64,000 nt of DNA from Sphingomonas caseinilytica (lineage in GTDB: Bacteria; Pseudomonadota; Alphaproteobacteria; Sphingomonadales; Sphingomonadaceae): the NCBI RefSeq assembly GCF_023516455.1, contig NZ_JAMGBA010000001.1, positions 930,001 to 994,000 of the forward strand, in the 5' to 3' direction. The position numbers were made by a program, and so were the translations under genes. Shown one piece after another: positions 32,524 through 41,435 of this stretch; the first letter of the stretch is position 1; each line of letters starts with the position of its first letter. The notes beneath the pieces were generated by a model, which ran no database searches, was not told the DNA's origin, and saw only the letters and a list, made by a program, of their open reading frames with translations.

Positions 32524-34464
32524 ATGTCCATTGCCCTGCGCAGCCTGCTTCTCGCCTCGCTGCTCGCCTCCACCGCCACCTTCGCCCAGTCACCCGTCCC
32601 CACCCGCCAGGTTGGTACGGCGACCCTTGAGAATGTCCCGGAGATTCCTGCCGAGGTGAAGGAATCCGTGCAGCGCTATCAGAATTATCGCGAGGCGATT
32701 TTCCGTGACTGGCTGCCGGACGGTTCGATGCTGATCACAACCCGTTTCGGCGCGACCAATCAAATCCATCGCGTCGCCGCGCCTGGCGCCGACCGAACCC
32801 AGATCACATTCTTCGATGAGCCGATCGCCGACGCCGAGACGATTCCCGGCACCGATCGCATCCTGTTCCAGCGGGATACGGGCGGCGACGAATGGTTTCA
32901 GCTCTATACGATGGGCCTAGCCGGGCAGGCGGTCCAGTTGACCGAGCCGGGCACCCGCAACCAGGCATACGCCTTCAGCAAGGATGGCAAACTGCTGGCC
33001 TGGTCGCGGGCGATCAAGGGCTCGGGCGATTATGCGATCCTGACCGCCGATCCCGCCAATCCCGCCTCGCGGCGCGTCGCTTATCAGGGCACCGGCGCGA
33101 TCGGCGTGGCCGATGTCAGTTCGGACAAGGGAAAAGCCCTGCTGGAACGCGGCATTTCCAACCGGGAAACGCGCCTGTCGGTGCTTGATCTCGCCAGTGG
33201 CCAGGCAACAGAACTTCCATGGTCGTCTGACAAGCCGGCACGCTACGAAAGCGCCCGTTTTGCCCGCAACGGCGCCGGCATTGTCGCGATCACCGACCTT
33301 GGCAGTGACGTCCGGCGGCTGGTCGACATCGACGTCGCCACCGGCAAGCGAAACCCTATCTCGCCGGCCGATCTCAAATGGGACGTCGAAGTCTATGACA
33401 TCGCCGATAACGGCACGACGTACGCCTATGTCGTCAATGAAGACGGCTATTCCCGGATCTGGCTTTACGACCAGGCCAGCGGCCGGCGCTCGCCGATCAC
33501 CGGGCTTCCGGACGGGGTGCTGACAGGCCTCAATTTCTCGCCCGACGGAGGCAAGCTGGCGATCAGCCTGTCGACCGCCAAATCGGCGGGCGATGTCTGG
33601 GTCGCGGACTTGGCCAACAACGGCACTATCACGCGCTGGACCAGTTCGGAGCTTGGACCGATCGATCCGGCCAGCCTGTCCGAACCGCAGCTGATCCGCT
33701 TCAAATCGTTCGACGGCCTTTCCGTGCCCGCCTTCGTCTATCGTCCGGCGGGACTTCCGGCCGATGCCAAGACGCCCGTCGTGATCGACATCCACGGCGG
33801 CCCGGAATCGCAGACCCGCCCGCGCTGGAACCCCATCTCGCAGCAGATGGCCAATGCGATCGGTGCAACTGTCATCCTGACCAATGTGCGGGGAAGCGAT
33901 GGCTATGGAACGCGCTACCTCAACCTGGATAACGGTCCGAAGCGCGAGGACAGCGTCAAGGATATCGGCGCGTTGCTCGACTGGATCGCTACCCAGCCGA
34001 ACCTCGATAAGGAGAAAGTCGCGGTCTATGGCCAGTCATATGGCGGCTATATGAGCCTCGCGGTCATGACCCATTATTCCGACCGGCTGGTCGGCGGCGT
34101 CGAGCGCTACGGGATCAGCGACTTCATCACCTTCCTCAACAACACCGAGGCCTATCGCCGCGACAATCGTCGCGCCGAATATGGCGACGAACGCGAACCG
34201 GCGATGCGCGAGGTGTTCAAGCGCATAAATCCGCTCGCCAATGTGACCAAGATCAAGAAGCCGATGCTGGTCATGCAAGGCGCCAACGATCCACGCGTGC
34301 CCAAGTCCGAAAGCGACCAGGTCGTCGCCGGGATCCGCGGCAACGGCGTCGAGGCATGGTATGTCGTCTACTCCGATGAGGGCCATGGCTTCCTGAAGAA
34401 GCACAACAACGACCTTCGCCGCGAAGTAGAAACGGTGTTCTTGAGGAAGTTGTTCGGCTCCTAG
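32524..34464 (+). CDS. S9 family prolyl oligopeptidase-like serine peptidase
   Basis: Exported serine peptidase of 646 residues. The signal peptide ends TATFAQ. A beta-propeller domain (about residues 50-390, with repeats such as WLPDGSMLITTRF and FSPDGGKLAISL) precedes an alpha/beta-hydrolase domain with the nucleophile elbow YGQSYGGYMS (Ser near residue 504), the acidic residue in ANDPRVP and His in SDEGHGF. It resembles the S9C acylaminoacyl-peptidase/DPP group. ATG at 32524 with GGAG upstream. Confidence 0.93.
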   Translation: MSIALRSLLLASLLASTATFAQSPVPTRQVGTATLENVPEIPAEVKESVQRYQNYREAIFRDWLPDGSMLITTRFGATNQIHRVAAPGADRTQITFFDEPIADAETIPGTDRILFQRDTGGDEWFQLYTMGLAGQAVQLTEPGTRNQAYAFSKDGKLLAWSRAIKGSGDYAILTADPANPASRRVAYQGTGAIGVADVSSDKGKALLERGISNRETRLSVLDLASGQATELPWSSDKPARYESARFARNGAGIVAITDLGSDVRRLVDIDVATGKRNPISPADLKWDVEVYDIADNGTTYAYVVNEDGYSRIWLYDQASGRRSPITGLPDGVLTGLNFSPDGGKLAISLSTAKSAGDVWVADLANNGTITRWTSSELGPIDPASLSEPQLIRFKSFDGLSVPAFVYRPAGLPADAKTPVVIDIHGGPESQTRPRWNPISQQMANAIGATVILTNVRGSDGYGTRYLNLDNGPKREDSVKDIGALLDWIATQPNLDKEKVAVYGQSYGGYMSLAVMTHYSDRLVGGVERYGISDFITFLNNTEAYRRDNRRAEYGDEREPAMREVFKRINPLANVTKIKKPMLVMQGANDPRVPKSESDQVVAGIRGNGVEAWYVVYSDEGHGFLKKHNNDLRREVETVFLRKLFGS

Positions 34465-34488
34465 ACATAAGTAGGCGACTAAATTTCC

Positions 34489-34515
34489 AATTAACATATA
34501 TAATCCATGTTAATT
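34489..34515. promoter_or_regulatory. AT-rich inverted repeat enclosing TATAAT
   Basis: AATTAACAT (34489-34497) and ATGTTAATT (34507-34515) are perfect 9-bp arms, and the sequence overlapping the first arm and the spacer contains TATAAT (34499-34504), a perfect -10 hexamer. No good -35 is present at 17 bp. It could be an operator over the promoter of the next gene, or a weak terminator of the peptidase gene, as TTTTCTTT follows. Confidence 0.5.
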
Positions 34516-34553
34516 TTCTTTAAGCGGTGATAATATTCATTCGCCCGACGAGT

Positions 34554-34602
34554 CGGGTGCTCGGACCGGCTGCGGCTTTGCTGCAATCCACAGGAGCACC
34601 CG
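34554..34602 (+). promoter_or_regulatory. Hairpin leader sequestering a ribosome-binding site
   Basis: CGGGTGCTC (34554-34562) pairs perfectly with GAGCACCCG (34594-34602), whose last base abuts the ATG at 34603. The Shine-Dalgarno GGAG (34593-34596) is partly inside the stem. The inner loop also pairs (GCGGC with GCTGC). This would limit translation unless the stem opens. Confidence 0.55.
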
Positions 34603-36336
34603 ATGGATACGATTAGCCTATCTCACTTATCGCCTGCGAACCGTCGACTGCTGGACGAGCGAATTACGGCGCTCGATCTTGCAAAACTCGACCTGCCCAT
34701 CTTCTGGAGACGATGTTCGGTCGACCTATTGTTGGTAACCGACGGTCTCAGCTTTTCGCCAACGGCGGATTTCGGGCTCGGTACATTCGTCAAAATCCTT
34801 CTCGACACCTCCTTGTGGGGGCAAGTCAGGATCACGCTTGCGAACATCGGCCCGTGGACCTCGTTTCACAACGACCCGAGTCTTCTTTCCGAGACACGGA
34901 TCGTGAGGCGGATCGACAATTTCCGGTTCGACAACTCCGGCCATTTCAATCCGGCGCAATTCGACGCCGTATTCCTGTTTGGAATTGACGATTTCTATCC
35001 CAGTTCGATCCGGTCCGGCGGAACCCTGGATGACTCCGAAATCGACATTCTCAGCGCCTTTCAGAATGGCGGTGGCGGCCTTTTTGCCACGGGCGATCAC
35101 GGCAAGCTGGGCTTCGCCATGTGTTCCAAGGTCTCCCGCGCGAGGAACATGCGCTATTGGGACAGTTTCCCGAGCACGGATCCGGCTACAGACGATGTGT
35201 CCATGAGCGGACCCCGGCGCAACGACACCAATGTCTTCAACGCCGGCAGCAACTTTTTCGACGATCAGTCGGACGACATTCCCCAGCGCATCACGCCATT
35301 GCTCTATACCCGTTGGACGGGCCTGTTCCGCTATCGCTATCCGCATCCACTGCTGTGCGGCTCGAACGGCGTCATCCGCGTCATGCCGGACCATCCCCAC
35401 GAAGGACAATGCAGGACTCCCGGCAAGCTGACCGGGACGATCAAGGTAAGTGGGGCGGACGTCCCCGAATATCCTCCGGCGGTACCCGGCGGCACTCGGC
35501 CAGTCCCGGAGATCATCTCCTGGAACAGCGTAGCCGCGGGCCGGACTTCAGGCGGCAAATCGCCGACGACTGCACAGTCTTTCCCGGGCATCTGCGCTTA
35601 CGACGGACATCGATCTCGTGTGGGACGTGTGGTCACGGATGCGACCTGGCATCACTTCGTCAACGTCAATCTGATTGGCATAGACGGCGTGGAACCGCCT
35701 GATCGTTGGGCCATCGGGTTCCTGGCATCGGCCGCCGGCCAGGCCGCGTTCGAAGAGATCAAGGCATATTACCGGAACCTGATGCTCTGGCTCAGCCGGC
35801 CGGCAACCATTTCATGTCTAAGGACCGGAATATTGGTGACCTTGGCCTTGAAGGATCGCGTGCTCGAAGCCGTCCTGACCGGCCGTAGCGTCGGTCTGGA
35901 TCGGCTGTCGCCACGGGTGCTTTCACTCATCGGCATGCATGCCCGCGACGTGCTCGGCCGATATGCCGGACGTTGCCAGTCGATCCAGATTGTCATCGAC
36001 CTGATCGAAGTCGAATGGCGCGAGTTCATCGACCCATGGGTGCCGATCGATCCGGATCCGCCTGTGAAGAACCCCGTAAGCGACGATCCGGATGCCTTCC
36101 CGTTGGTCGACCTGAGCCCGATACTCGATGCCGTGCTGGGCGGTGCGCTCGTCGCCGTATCGGAGTCCCTGGCCCATGAAGATCCTAAGAAGCTGGCGAA
36201 AATGAAGCCGGAAAAGATCTTCGACATCGCCCAGAAGGGCGCATCGGTAGCCCTGGCAAAATCGCGGGAGGCGCTTGATCGGACGCTTGGGCAGGCCCGA
36301 CCCTTTGCTCAAGGAGGCGGCAAGAAGTCCAAGTAG
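34603..36336 (+). CDS. Large orphan protein, amidotransferase-like N-terminal region
   Basis: A 577-residue cytoplasmic protein I do not recognise. The N-terminal part (about 35-390) has alternating strands and helices: VDLLLVTDGLSF, VRITLANIGPW, FDAVFLFGIDDF, LSAFQNGGGGLFATGDHG and VVTDATWHHFVNVNL. The strand followed by a sharp turn (FATGDHG) and the late TWHHF motif recall glutamine-amidotransferase or ThuA-like folds, but the nucleophile position is not a Cys. The C-terminal part is helical and ends in a Lys-rich tail (AQGGGKKSK). It is flanked by AT-rich DNA and a structured leader, and stands alone. Confidence 0.75.
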   Translation: MDTISLSHLSPANRRLLDERITALDLAKLDLPIFWRRCSVDLLLVTDGLSFSPTADFGLGTFVKILLDTSLWGQVRITLANIGPWTSFHNDPSLLSETRIVRRIDNFRFDNSGHFNPAQFDAVFLFGIDDFYPSSIRSGGTLDDSEIDILSAFQNGGGGLFATGDHGKLGFAMCSKVSRARNMRYWDSFPSTDPATDDVSMSGPRRNDTNVFNAGSNFFDDQSDDIPQRITPLLYTRWTGLFRYRYPHPLLCGSNGVIRVMPDHPHEGQCRTPGKLTGTIKVSGADVPEYPPAVPGGTRPVPEIISWNSVAAGRTSGGKSPTTAQSFPGICAYDGHRSRVGRVVTDATWHHFVNVNLIGIDGVEPPDRWAIGFLASAAGQAAFEEIKAYYRNLMLWLSRPATISCLRTGILVTLALKDRVLEAVLTGRSVGLDRLSPRVLSLIGMHARDVLGRYAGRCQSIQIVIDLIEVEWREFIDPWVPIDPDPPVKNPVSDDPDAFPLVDLSPILDAVLGGALVAVSESLAHEDPKKLAKMKPEKIFDIAQKGASVALAKSREALDRTLGQARPFAQGGGKKSK

Positions 36337-36434
36337 CTGAGTTGCGGTACCGAAGGCTGCCGGCTCGGCCGGCGGCCTTTGGCATCCGCGCCGCAGGCTG
36401 TTTCGCCGGCGGCTGGACATGCTAGTGCTGCGCC

Positions 36435-36746
36435 ATGTCCAATCCTTCAGAAGTCCGCGACAACCCAGATCGGAACCAGTTCGAGATCGACCTGGGTGAC
36501 GGCGAATTCGCCTATGCCAAGTACAACCTGCTGCCGGGCGCGATCCGCTTCTACCATACGGTCGTGCCGGAAAGTCATGGCGGCCAGGGCCTCGGAACCA
36601 TGCTGATCAAGGCCGGGCTGGCCGCAGCACGGGAGCGCGGCCTGAAGGTCATCCCGATCTGTCCCTTCTTCCGCGCCTATCTGAAGAAGCATCCGGAAGA
36701 ACAGGACCTGGTCCCGCCCGAGCATCGTCACCTGATCGAGGATTAG
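36435..36746 (+). CDS. GNAT N-acetyltransferase, YidJ/Gtr1-like small type
   Basis: A 103-residue single-domain acetyltransferase of the short GNAT group. Strands GEFAYAKYNLLPG and AIRFYHTVVP are followed by the acetyl-CoA motif GGQGLGTMLIKAGL, then GLKVIPICPFFRAYLKKHPE, which is typical for this family. The substrate is unknown; members acetylate small amines or are uncharacterised. It is probably a single-gene unit ending in a hairpin terminator. Confidence 0.92.
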   Translation: MSNPSEVRDNPDRNQFEIDLGDGEFAYAKYNLLPGAIRFYHTVVPESHGGQGLGTMLIKAGLAAARERGLKVIPICPFFRAYLKKHPEEQDLVPPEHRHLIED

Positions 36747-36770
36747 GCCGGGCCTTCGGCGGCAAGGAAA

Positions 36771-36797
36771 GGCCTGGGCGAACGTGCCGCCCAGGCC
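36771..36797 (+). terminator. Hairpin terminator after the GNAT gene
   Basis: GGCCTGGGCG pairs with CGCCCAGGCC, 24 bases after the GNAT stop. The remaining gap to 37002 shows nothing clear. Confidence 0.6.
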
Positions 36798-37002
36798 TCC
36801 ACGCGTGACGCAACTTTTACACAGCAACCGAGACGCGCTTACATCGGCCACCAAACCCATTCATTTGGATCGATCCGGCCTTTGGCATTGGGAGCGCAAG
36901 CGCCGACGCGGGCCGGAATGAACCGGCCGCATCTGTGAGAAGAACGACCTAAGCCCGAATTTGTTTCGGAAAAGGCCGAAATCAGCCATTTATGAACGGC
37001 GA

Positions 37003-37515
37003 TTAAACCGAAGCCTGCTCCATTGTTGTGAGCTTAGGCTTCGGAATACCGTTCGCCTGATATTCTGAGGTCAGCTCCTGCTTTCGCGTGGCCAGCTCGG
37101 CCCCCAGCGCGTCCATGTCGAGGCCGGCCTTCCTCGCCTGCGAGAAAAGGCCCTCCAAGCGCTTTTCCTCTTCCTCGACATGGTGCTCGATCTGTTCCTG
37201 GAGCACCTTGACCTTGCTGTCGTAGAATTCGTCGCTGGGCTCTCCGGCCACTATTTCCGCGATCAGCAGCTTGGCCCCGTCATGCTCGACATAGGCCTCC
37301 TTCAGGAGATCCTCTTCGACCTTGCCGTCACATGCCGGATAGAAAATCTCCTCCTCGATGGTCGCATGAACTGAAAGCTCCAGGCAGATTCGCTCCGCCA
37401 GCTTCTGCTTCCGGCCATCTCCACTGGCCTTTTCGAATTGCGAGAATAGTTCTTCGACGGTGCGGTGATCCTGCTTCAACAGCGCTACCGCATCCTGCCC
37501 TTTTGATTCCGCCAT
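37003..37515 (-). CDS. Hemerythrin-domain protein
   Basis: A 170-residue cytoplasmic protein with a HHE/hemerythrin fold: iron-ligand candidates in LLKQDHRTVEE, LSVHATIEEEIFYP, AYVEHDGAKLL and EQIEHHVEEEEKRL. Such proteins bind a di-iron centre and are linked to oxygen, NO or redox stress sensing and iron homeostasis. GGAGTTAGGGAA lies before the ATG at 37515; the open frame extends to 37710 but without a start signal. The C-terminus (KQELTSEYQANGIPKPK) is a short tail. Confidence 0.92.
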   Translation of the reverse strand: MAESKGQDAVALLKQDHRTVEELFSQFEKASGDGRKQKLAERICLELSVHATIEEEIFYPACDGKVEEDLLKEAYVEHDGAKLLIAEIVAGEPSDEFYDSKVKVLQEQIEHHVEEEEKRLEGLFSQARKAGLDMDALGAELATRKQELTSEYQANGIPKPKLTTMEQASV

Positions 37516-37619
37516 TTCCCTAACTCCTTGACTGGGGTTGGGGCCTGAACGGGCACCTGATGGCACCAGTTCCAACGCCATGCGTATCAAGCTCTGGTGC
37601 AATGAGTGGAGCTTATCGG

Positions 37620-37838
37620 ATGGATCTGAAGGGGCTTGGCTATCTGATGTCGTCGGCCAGTGTGGTTTTCCTGGGAATTGTCGCCTGGCCGAGTCCGGCC
37701 GAGCCCACATGGCACGCTGTTGCCGTCCTACTTGGAATGTCGCTTTCCATCCTTGGAATGGGCGTGCGCTTTATGTCGCACCAGCAGGATCGAAGGGATA
37801 TCCACCGCGCGGCCCGAAACCAGCCGCCGGAAAGCTGA
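37620..37838 (+). CDS. Small two-helix membrane protein
   Basis: A 72-residue membrane protein beginning MDLKGLGYLMSSASVVFLG, with two hydrophobic helices separated by a PSPAEPTWHA loop and a basic C-terminal tail (HQQDRRDIHRAARNQ). GGAGC lies nine bases before the ATG at 37620; an in-frame ATG at 37602 is the alternative. Unrecognised. Its stop and the stop of the converging gene share a TGATCA. Confidence 0.7.
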   Translation: MDLKGLGYLMSSASVVFLGIVAWPSPAEPTWHAVAVLLGMSLSILGMGVRFMSHQQDRRDIHRAARNQPPES

Positions 37839-38024
37839 TCAGAGTTCGTCCTCGTTCGCTGCCAGCTCGGCCAGCTCTGTCAGCTCGCGATTGGCCTCGG
37901 CTTCATGGAATTCCGCCAGCTGCTCATGCAGGCGCTGAACCGCGGGATCCGAAGCTTCTTCGGCCATCTTTCGGCATTGCGCGGCGCGTTCCAGATGGAA
38001 GGCGCGCTCATCATCGGCGCTCAT
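37839..38024 (-). CDS. Small coiled-coil protein
   Basis: A 61-residue helical protein with no membrane segment: MSADDERAFHLERAAQCRK, then a run of helix-forming residues ending ELAANEDEL. AAGGGGCAGG precedes the ATG at 38024. Similar small proteins with ERAAQCRKMAE-type starts are common in sphingomonads and of unknown function. It lies 64 bases beyond the serine hydrolase and may share its transcript. Confidence 0.75.
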   Translation of the reverse strand: MSADDERAFHLERAAQCRKMAEEASDPAVQRLHEQLAEFHEAEANRELTELAELAANEDEL

Positions 38025-38088
38025 CGGACCTGCCCCTTGCTCGACGAGCGACCTAATTACCACGAACTGGGAATATTGCGGAGTCCGT

Positions 38089-39393
38089 TCAGGCCCTTCG
38101 GCCCCGGTCCTTTCGGGCCGCAAGGTCCTCAGGCTCCGGCGCTCGGCGTCCACCCTTGTCCAGCTCCATCCAATCGCGGAAATCGAGGCCGTAGAGCATG
38201 TCCATGACCTCGAACTCCAGCCCGCCTGGCTGTGATGTATTGCTGTTCCACAGGGCGACGACTCCGCTTTTCAGCTGCGGATCGAACAGGATCAGCGAGC
38301 GATAGCCGTTCACCCCGCCGCGGTGGCCGATGATGTGATGGCCGGCATATTCGTAGCTGCGCCAGCCATAGCCATATTGGGCTTCGCCGAGCCGCTCCAG
38401 GAACTTGCGCATCCGGCCACGTTCGCCCGGGGTCTTGACCCTTGGCTGGTGGATGGTCTCCAGCAATTGCGGACTTAGCACCTGCGGCATCTCGCCCATC
38501 TGGGCCAGCATCCACAGCGACATGTCCTTGATATTGCTGTTGACCCCGCCTGCCGCCGGCACGCGATAATAGTTGTCGTTCACTTCCAGAGGGCGCCGCC
38601 CCACCGAATGCGGCCGAGCCCAGCTCTGGGCGTGAACCAGTCCGTCGATGGTAAGCGTGGCCGAGCTCATTCCGATCGGGTCGAACAGGTCGCGCTCGAC
38701 GATGTCCTGGTAACGCATTCCGCCGACCCGGGTGACCATCTCGCTCGCCGCGTCATAGGCGACGTTTTGATAGCTCCAGCAGGTGCCGGGCGGGCAGACG
38801 CTGTTCAGGGTCGCCAGCGTGCCGCGAAGGAAGGTAACGTCCTGCCCTTCCTCCAACTTATTGTCGAAAGCATTGCGGTAAAGGCCGAGCCGGTGGCTGA
38901 GCACGTCACCCACAGTGGCTTTCAGCTCGTTGCGTCCAGGCAGGTGGAGCGAAGGTGCAACCGCGGCGACCGGCTGGTCGAAACGCAAACGCCCTTCCTC
39001 GGCGAGCTTGGCGACCATGGTCGAGGCCACGCCCTTGGAAACCGAAGCCCAGCGGAACACGGTTTCCGGGGTAACCTTCTCGCCCGAGCCTTCGAGCGTT
39101 TCACCATAACCGCTCAGGAAGGTGATGCGGCCGTTCTCGACGATGCCGACCGCCATGCCGACCATCGTCGGCTTTTCGACCATTCGCTTGAGGCGAGAAT
39201 CGAGGCTGGCGTAGTTGATCCGGCTCCGGCTCGCAGGTTCCACCGTCGCGAGCCGGGAGATGATCTTGGCATTGGCAACCGCTTCGGCAGCCTCCGCATT
39301 GGTTTTCGAAGAGTCGCCGAATGGTTGAGCGAGGGCAATTGCCCCGACCGCGAGGGCAAATACACCCAGCCCGAGCTTAAACTGACGTTCCAA
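38089..39393 (-). CDS. Exported serine hydrolase, class C beta-lactamase fold
   Basis: Exported serine hydrolase of about 434 residues related to class C beta-lactamases and DD-peptidases. Catalytic residues are visible: SVSK (SxxK), YQN in WSYQNVAYD (YxN) and HRGG in IIGHRGGVNGY in place of KTG. The N-terminus forms a signal anchor (LGLGVFALAVGAIALAQ). The start is uncertain: only TTG codons are available, at 39417 and 39393; GGGGAGG precedes the second at about 12 bases. Beta-lactam hydrolysis is not implied; many members are esterases or peptidases. Confidence 0.87.
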   Translation of the reverse strand: MERQFKLGLGVFALAVGAIALAQPFGDSSKTNAEAAEAVANAKIISRLATVEPASRSRINYASLDSRLKRMVEKPTMVGMAVGIVENGRITFLSGYGETLEGSGEKVTPETVFRWASVSKGVASTMVAKLAEEGRLRFDQPVAAVAPSLHLPGRNELKATVGDVLSHRLGLYRNAFDNKLEEGQDVTFLRGTLATLNSVCPPGTCWSYQNVAYDAASEMVTRVGGMRYQDIVERDLFDPIGMSSATLTIDGLVHAQSWARPHSVGRRPLEVNDNYYRVPAAGGVNSNIKDMSLWMLAQMGEMPQVLSPQLLETIHQPRVKTPGERGRMRKFLERLGEAQYGYGWRSYEYAGHHIIGHRGGVNGYRSLILFDPQLKSGVVALWNSNTSQPGGLEFEVMDMLYGLDFRDWMELDKGGRRAPEPEDLAARKDRGRRA

Positions 39394-39557
39394 TGTGTTA
39401 CGCGACCTCCCCGGCAACTGCTGTGCCTAATGCCGCATCAACGCTCAACTCCCCTTGGAATCTCCCTGCGCCAAGCCGAAGCCCTTAAGCGGCGAATGAC
39501 GGCATCTGGTCAGCGCGGCCGCTCTCGCTTAAGAGCGGCGCAGCGCGGGGTAAGAGA

Positions 39558-39848
39558 ATGAACTTTTTGCGGACATTGTTCTGGGTGGTGCTCGCAGTGT
39601 CGCTTGCGATCTTTTCCACCCGCAACTGGAGCAACGTGACGCTGAATCTGTGGGGAAGCATTCAGGCCGACGTCAAACTTCCATTCCTGCTTCTCCTGAT
39701 GTTCCTGATCGGGTTTCTTCCGACCTATCTCTACATGCGCGGCCGGGTCTGGGGATTGAAGCGCAAGCTTGCTTTCGCCGAGCGACCGACAGTTCAGCCT
39801 ACTCCAGCGCCGGCGATCGCCGAGGCCGATGACGAGGAGCTGGCATGA
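39558..39848 (+). CDS. LapA-domain (DUF1049) membrane protein
   Basis: A 96-residue inner-membrane protein with two helices (LFWVVLAVSLAIFSTRNW and LPFLLLLMFLIGFLPTYLYM) and the NW-SNVTLNLWG loop of the LapA/DUF1049 family, related to LapA that affects lipopolysaccharide assembly. A short acidic tail ends in DDEELA. Its stop overlaps the pyrF ATG by four bases, so the two are coupled; such lapA-pyrF pairs are common. Confidence 0.9.
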   Translation: MNFLRTLFWVVLAVSLAIFSTRNWSNVTLNLWGSIQADVKLPFLLLLMFLIGFLPTYLYMRGRVWGLKRKLAFAERPTVQPTPAPAIAEADDEELA

Positions 39849-40519
39849 CCAGCCCCATCTACGTCGCGATCGACACGCCCGATATGGATCGGGCGCGTGC
39901 AATCGCGGCGGCGGTGAAGCGCCATGCCGGGGGCCTGAAGCTTGGGCTTGAGTTCTTCTGTCACAATGGCCGGCACGGCGTGATGGAGCTTGCCGAGCTG
40001 GGCCTTCCGATCTTCCTCGATCTCAAATTGCACGACATTCCCAACACCGTCGCCAAGTCGATTCAGGCGCTTGCGCCGATTACGCCTGCCGTCCTGACGG
40101 TCCATGCCGCGGGCGGGCGAGCGATGTTGGAAGACGCCAAGGCAGCAGCTCCCACCGGAACGAAGGTGGTCGCGGTCACCGTGTTGACCAGCCTCGACGG
40201 CGACGATTTAGCATCGATCGGCGTCAAGGCGGATAACCATGAGCAGGTCGAGCGCCTTGCAGCCCTCGCCAAGGATGCGGGGCTGGACGGCATTGTCTGC
40301 TCCGGCAATGAGGTGGCGGCGGTGCGCCGCAAGTGGAAGGACGGCTTTTTCGTCGTTCCAGGTATACGGCCGGCGAACGCCCAGGTCGGCGACCAGAAGC
40401 GCGTAATGTCTCCTCGCGGGGCAATCGATGCCGGCGCCTCGATCCTGGTCATTGGACGCCCGATAACCGGCGCGGAGGATCCAGCGACAGCGCTCCGGGA
40501 AATCGCCGGAACGCTTTAG
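39845..40519 (+). CDS. pyrF: Orotidine 5'-phosphate decarboxylase
   Basis: A 224-residue TIM-barrel enzyme for the last step of UMP synthesis. Signatures are VAIDTPD, the catalytic DLKLHDIPNTV with the essential Asp-Lys-Asp set, and VVPGIRPANAQVGDQKRVMSP and ILVIGRPIT for phosphate binding. Length is normal. Overlaps the lapA-like gene upstream (ATGA). A 55-base gap separates it from accD. Confidence 0.96.
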   Translation: MTSPIYVAIDTPDMDRARAIAAAVKRHAGGLKLGLEFFCHNGRHGVMELAELGLPIFLDLKLHDIPNTVAKSIQALAPITPAVLTVHAAGGRAMLEDAKAAAPTGTKVVAVTVLTSLDGDDLASIGVKADNHEQVERLAALAKDAGLDGIVCSGNEVAAVRRKWKDGFFVVPGIRPANAQVGDQKRVMSPRGAIDAGASILVIGRPITGAEDPATALREIAGTL

Positions 40520-40574
40520 GTAGACATCAGGGCGCGGCGGACCTACGCCCCGCGCCGATATTCATGAGGGTTCG

Positions 40575-41435
40575 ATGAGCTGGCTGAGCAGCGTCCGCAA
40601 AGGCATTCAATCGCTGACCAAGCGTCAAAGTGCCGACAATCTGTGGCACAAGTGCAAGAAGTGTGCGTCGATGGTCTTCACCAAGGAGTGGGAAGACAAT
40701 CAATATGTCTGCCCCCGCTGCGACCATCACGACCGGATTGGACCGACGGCGCGATTTGACGGTCTGTTCGACCGCCAGAAATATGAAGTGCTGGATAGCC
40801 CCGAGGTCCGCGAGGATCCGCTGAAGTTCCGCGACACGAAGCGCTACACCGACCGTATCAAGGCTGCGCGATCCTCGACTGGAGAGCGTGACGCGCTGAT
40901 CAACGCCATTGGCAAGATTGAAGGTCACCAGGCCGTCGTCGGCGTCCAGGACTTTGCCTTCATGGGCGGATCGATGGGCATTGCCGTGGGCGCTGCGATC
41001 GTTGCTGGCCTGCAAAAGGCGATCGCCAAGAATTGCCCCTATATCCTGTTCACTGCTGCGGGCGGCGCCCGCATGCAGGAGGGGATCCTCTCGCTGATGC
41101 AGATGCCCCGGACCACGGTCGCGCTTGCAAAGCTGCGCGAAGCCGGCCTGCCCTATATCGTCGTGTTGACCGACCCGACCACCGGCGGCGTTACGGCGAG
41201 CTATGCCATGCTCGGCGACGTTCAGATCGCGGAGCCAGGCGCACTCATCGGCTTCGCCGGCCAGCGGGTAATCGAGCAGACGATCCGGGAGAAGCTGCCG
41301 GACGGATTCCAGCGCGCTGAATATCTGCTCGACCATGGCATGATCGACATGGTCGTCCATCGCCATGCGCTGAAGGACCGGATCGGTCGTTTGTTGAGCT
41401 ATCTGGCTCCGCAGAAGGACAAGAAGGCCGCCTGA
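40575..41435 (+). CDS. accD: Acetyl-CoA carboxylase carboxyltransferase subunit beta
   Basis: A 286-residue subunit that pairs with AccA to transfer the carboxyl group to acetyl-CoA in fatty acid synthesis. The N-terminal zinc ribbon has four Cys (CKKC and CPRC). The crotonase-like core is recognisable from [40 protein letters not shown] and [11 protein letters not shown]. The stop overlaps the folC ATG (TGATG), the usual accD-folC order. Confidence 0.97.
   Translation: MSWLSSVRKGIQSLTKRQSADNLWHKCKKCASMVFTKEWEDNQYVCPRCDHHDRIGPTARFDGLFDRQKYEVLDSPEVREDPLKFRDTKRYTDRIKAARSSTGERDALINAIGKIEGHQAVVGVQDFAFMGGSMGIAVGAAIVAGLQKAIAKNCPYILFTAAGGARMQEGILSLMQMPRTTVALAKLREAGLPYIVVLTDPTTGGVTASYAMLGDVQIAEPGALIGFAGQRVIEQTIREKLPDGFQRAEYLLDHGMIDMVVHRHALKDRIGRLLSYLAPQKDKKAA

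Noticed and set aside
38089..39393. Beta-lactam resistance gene
   Set aside because: The class C fold is shared by many esterases and peptidases; the KTG motif is replaced by HRGG and no ampR-like regulator is present.
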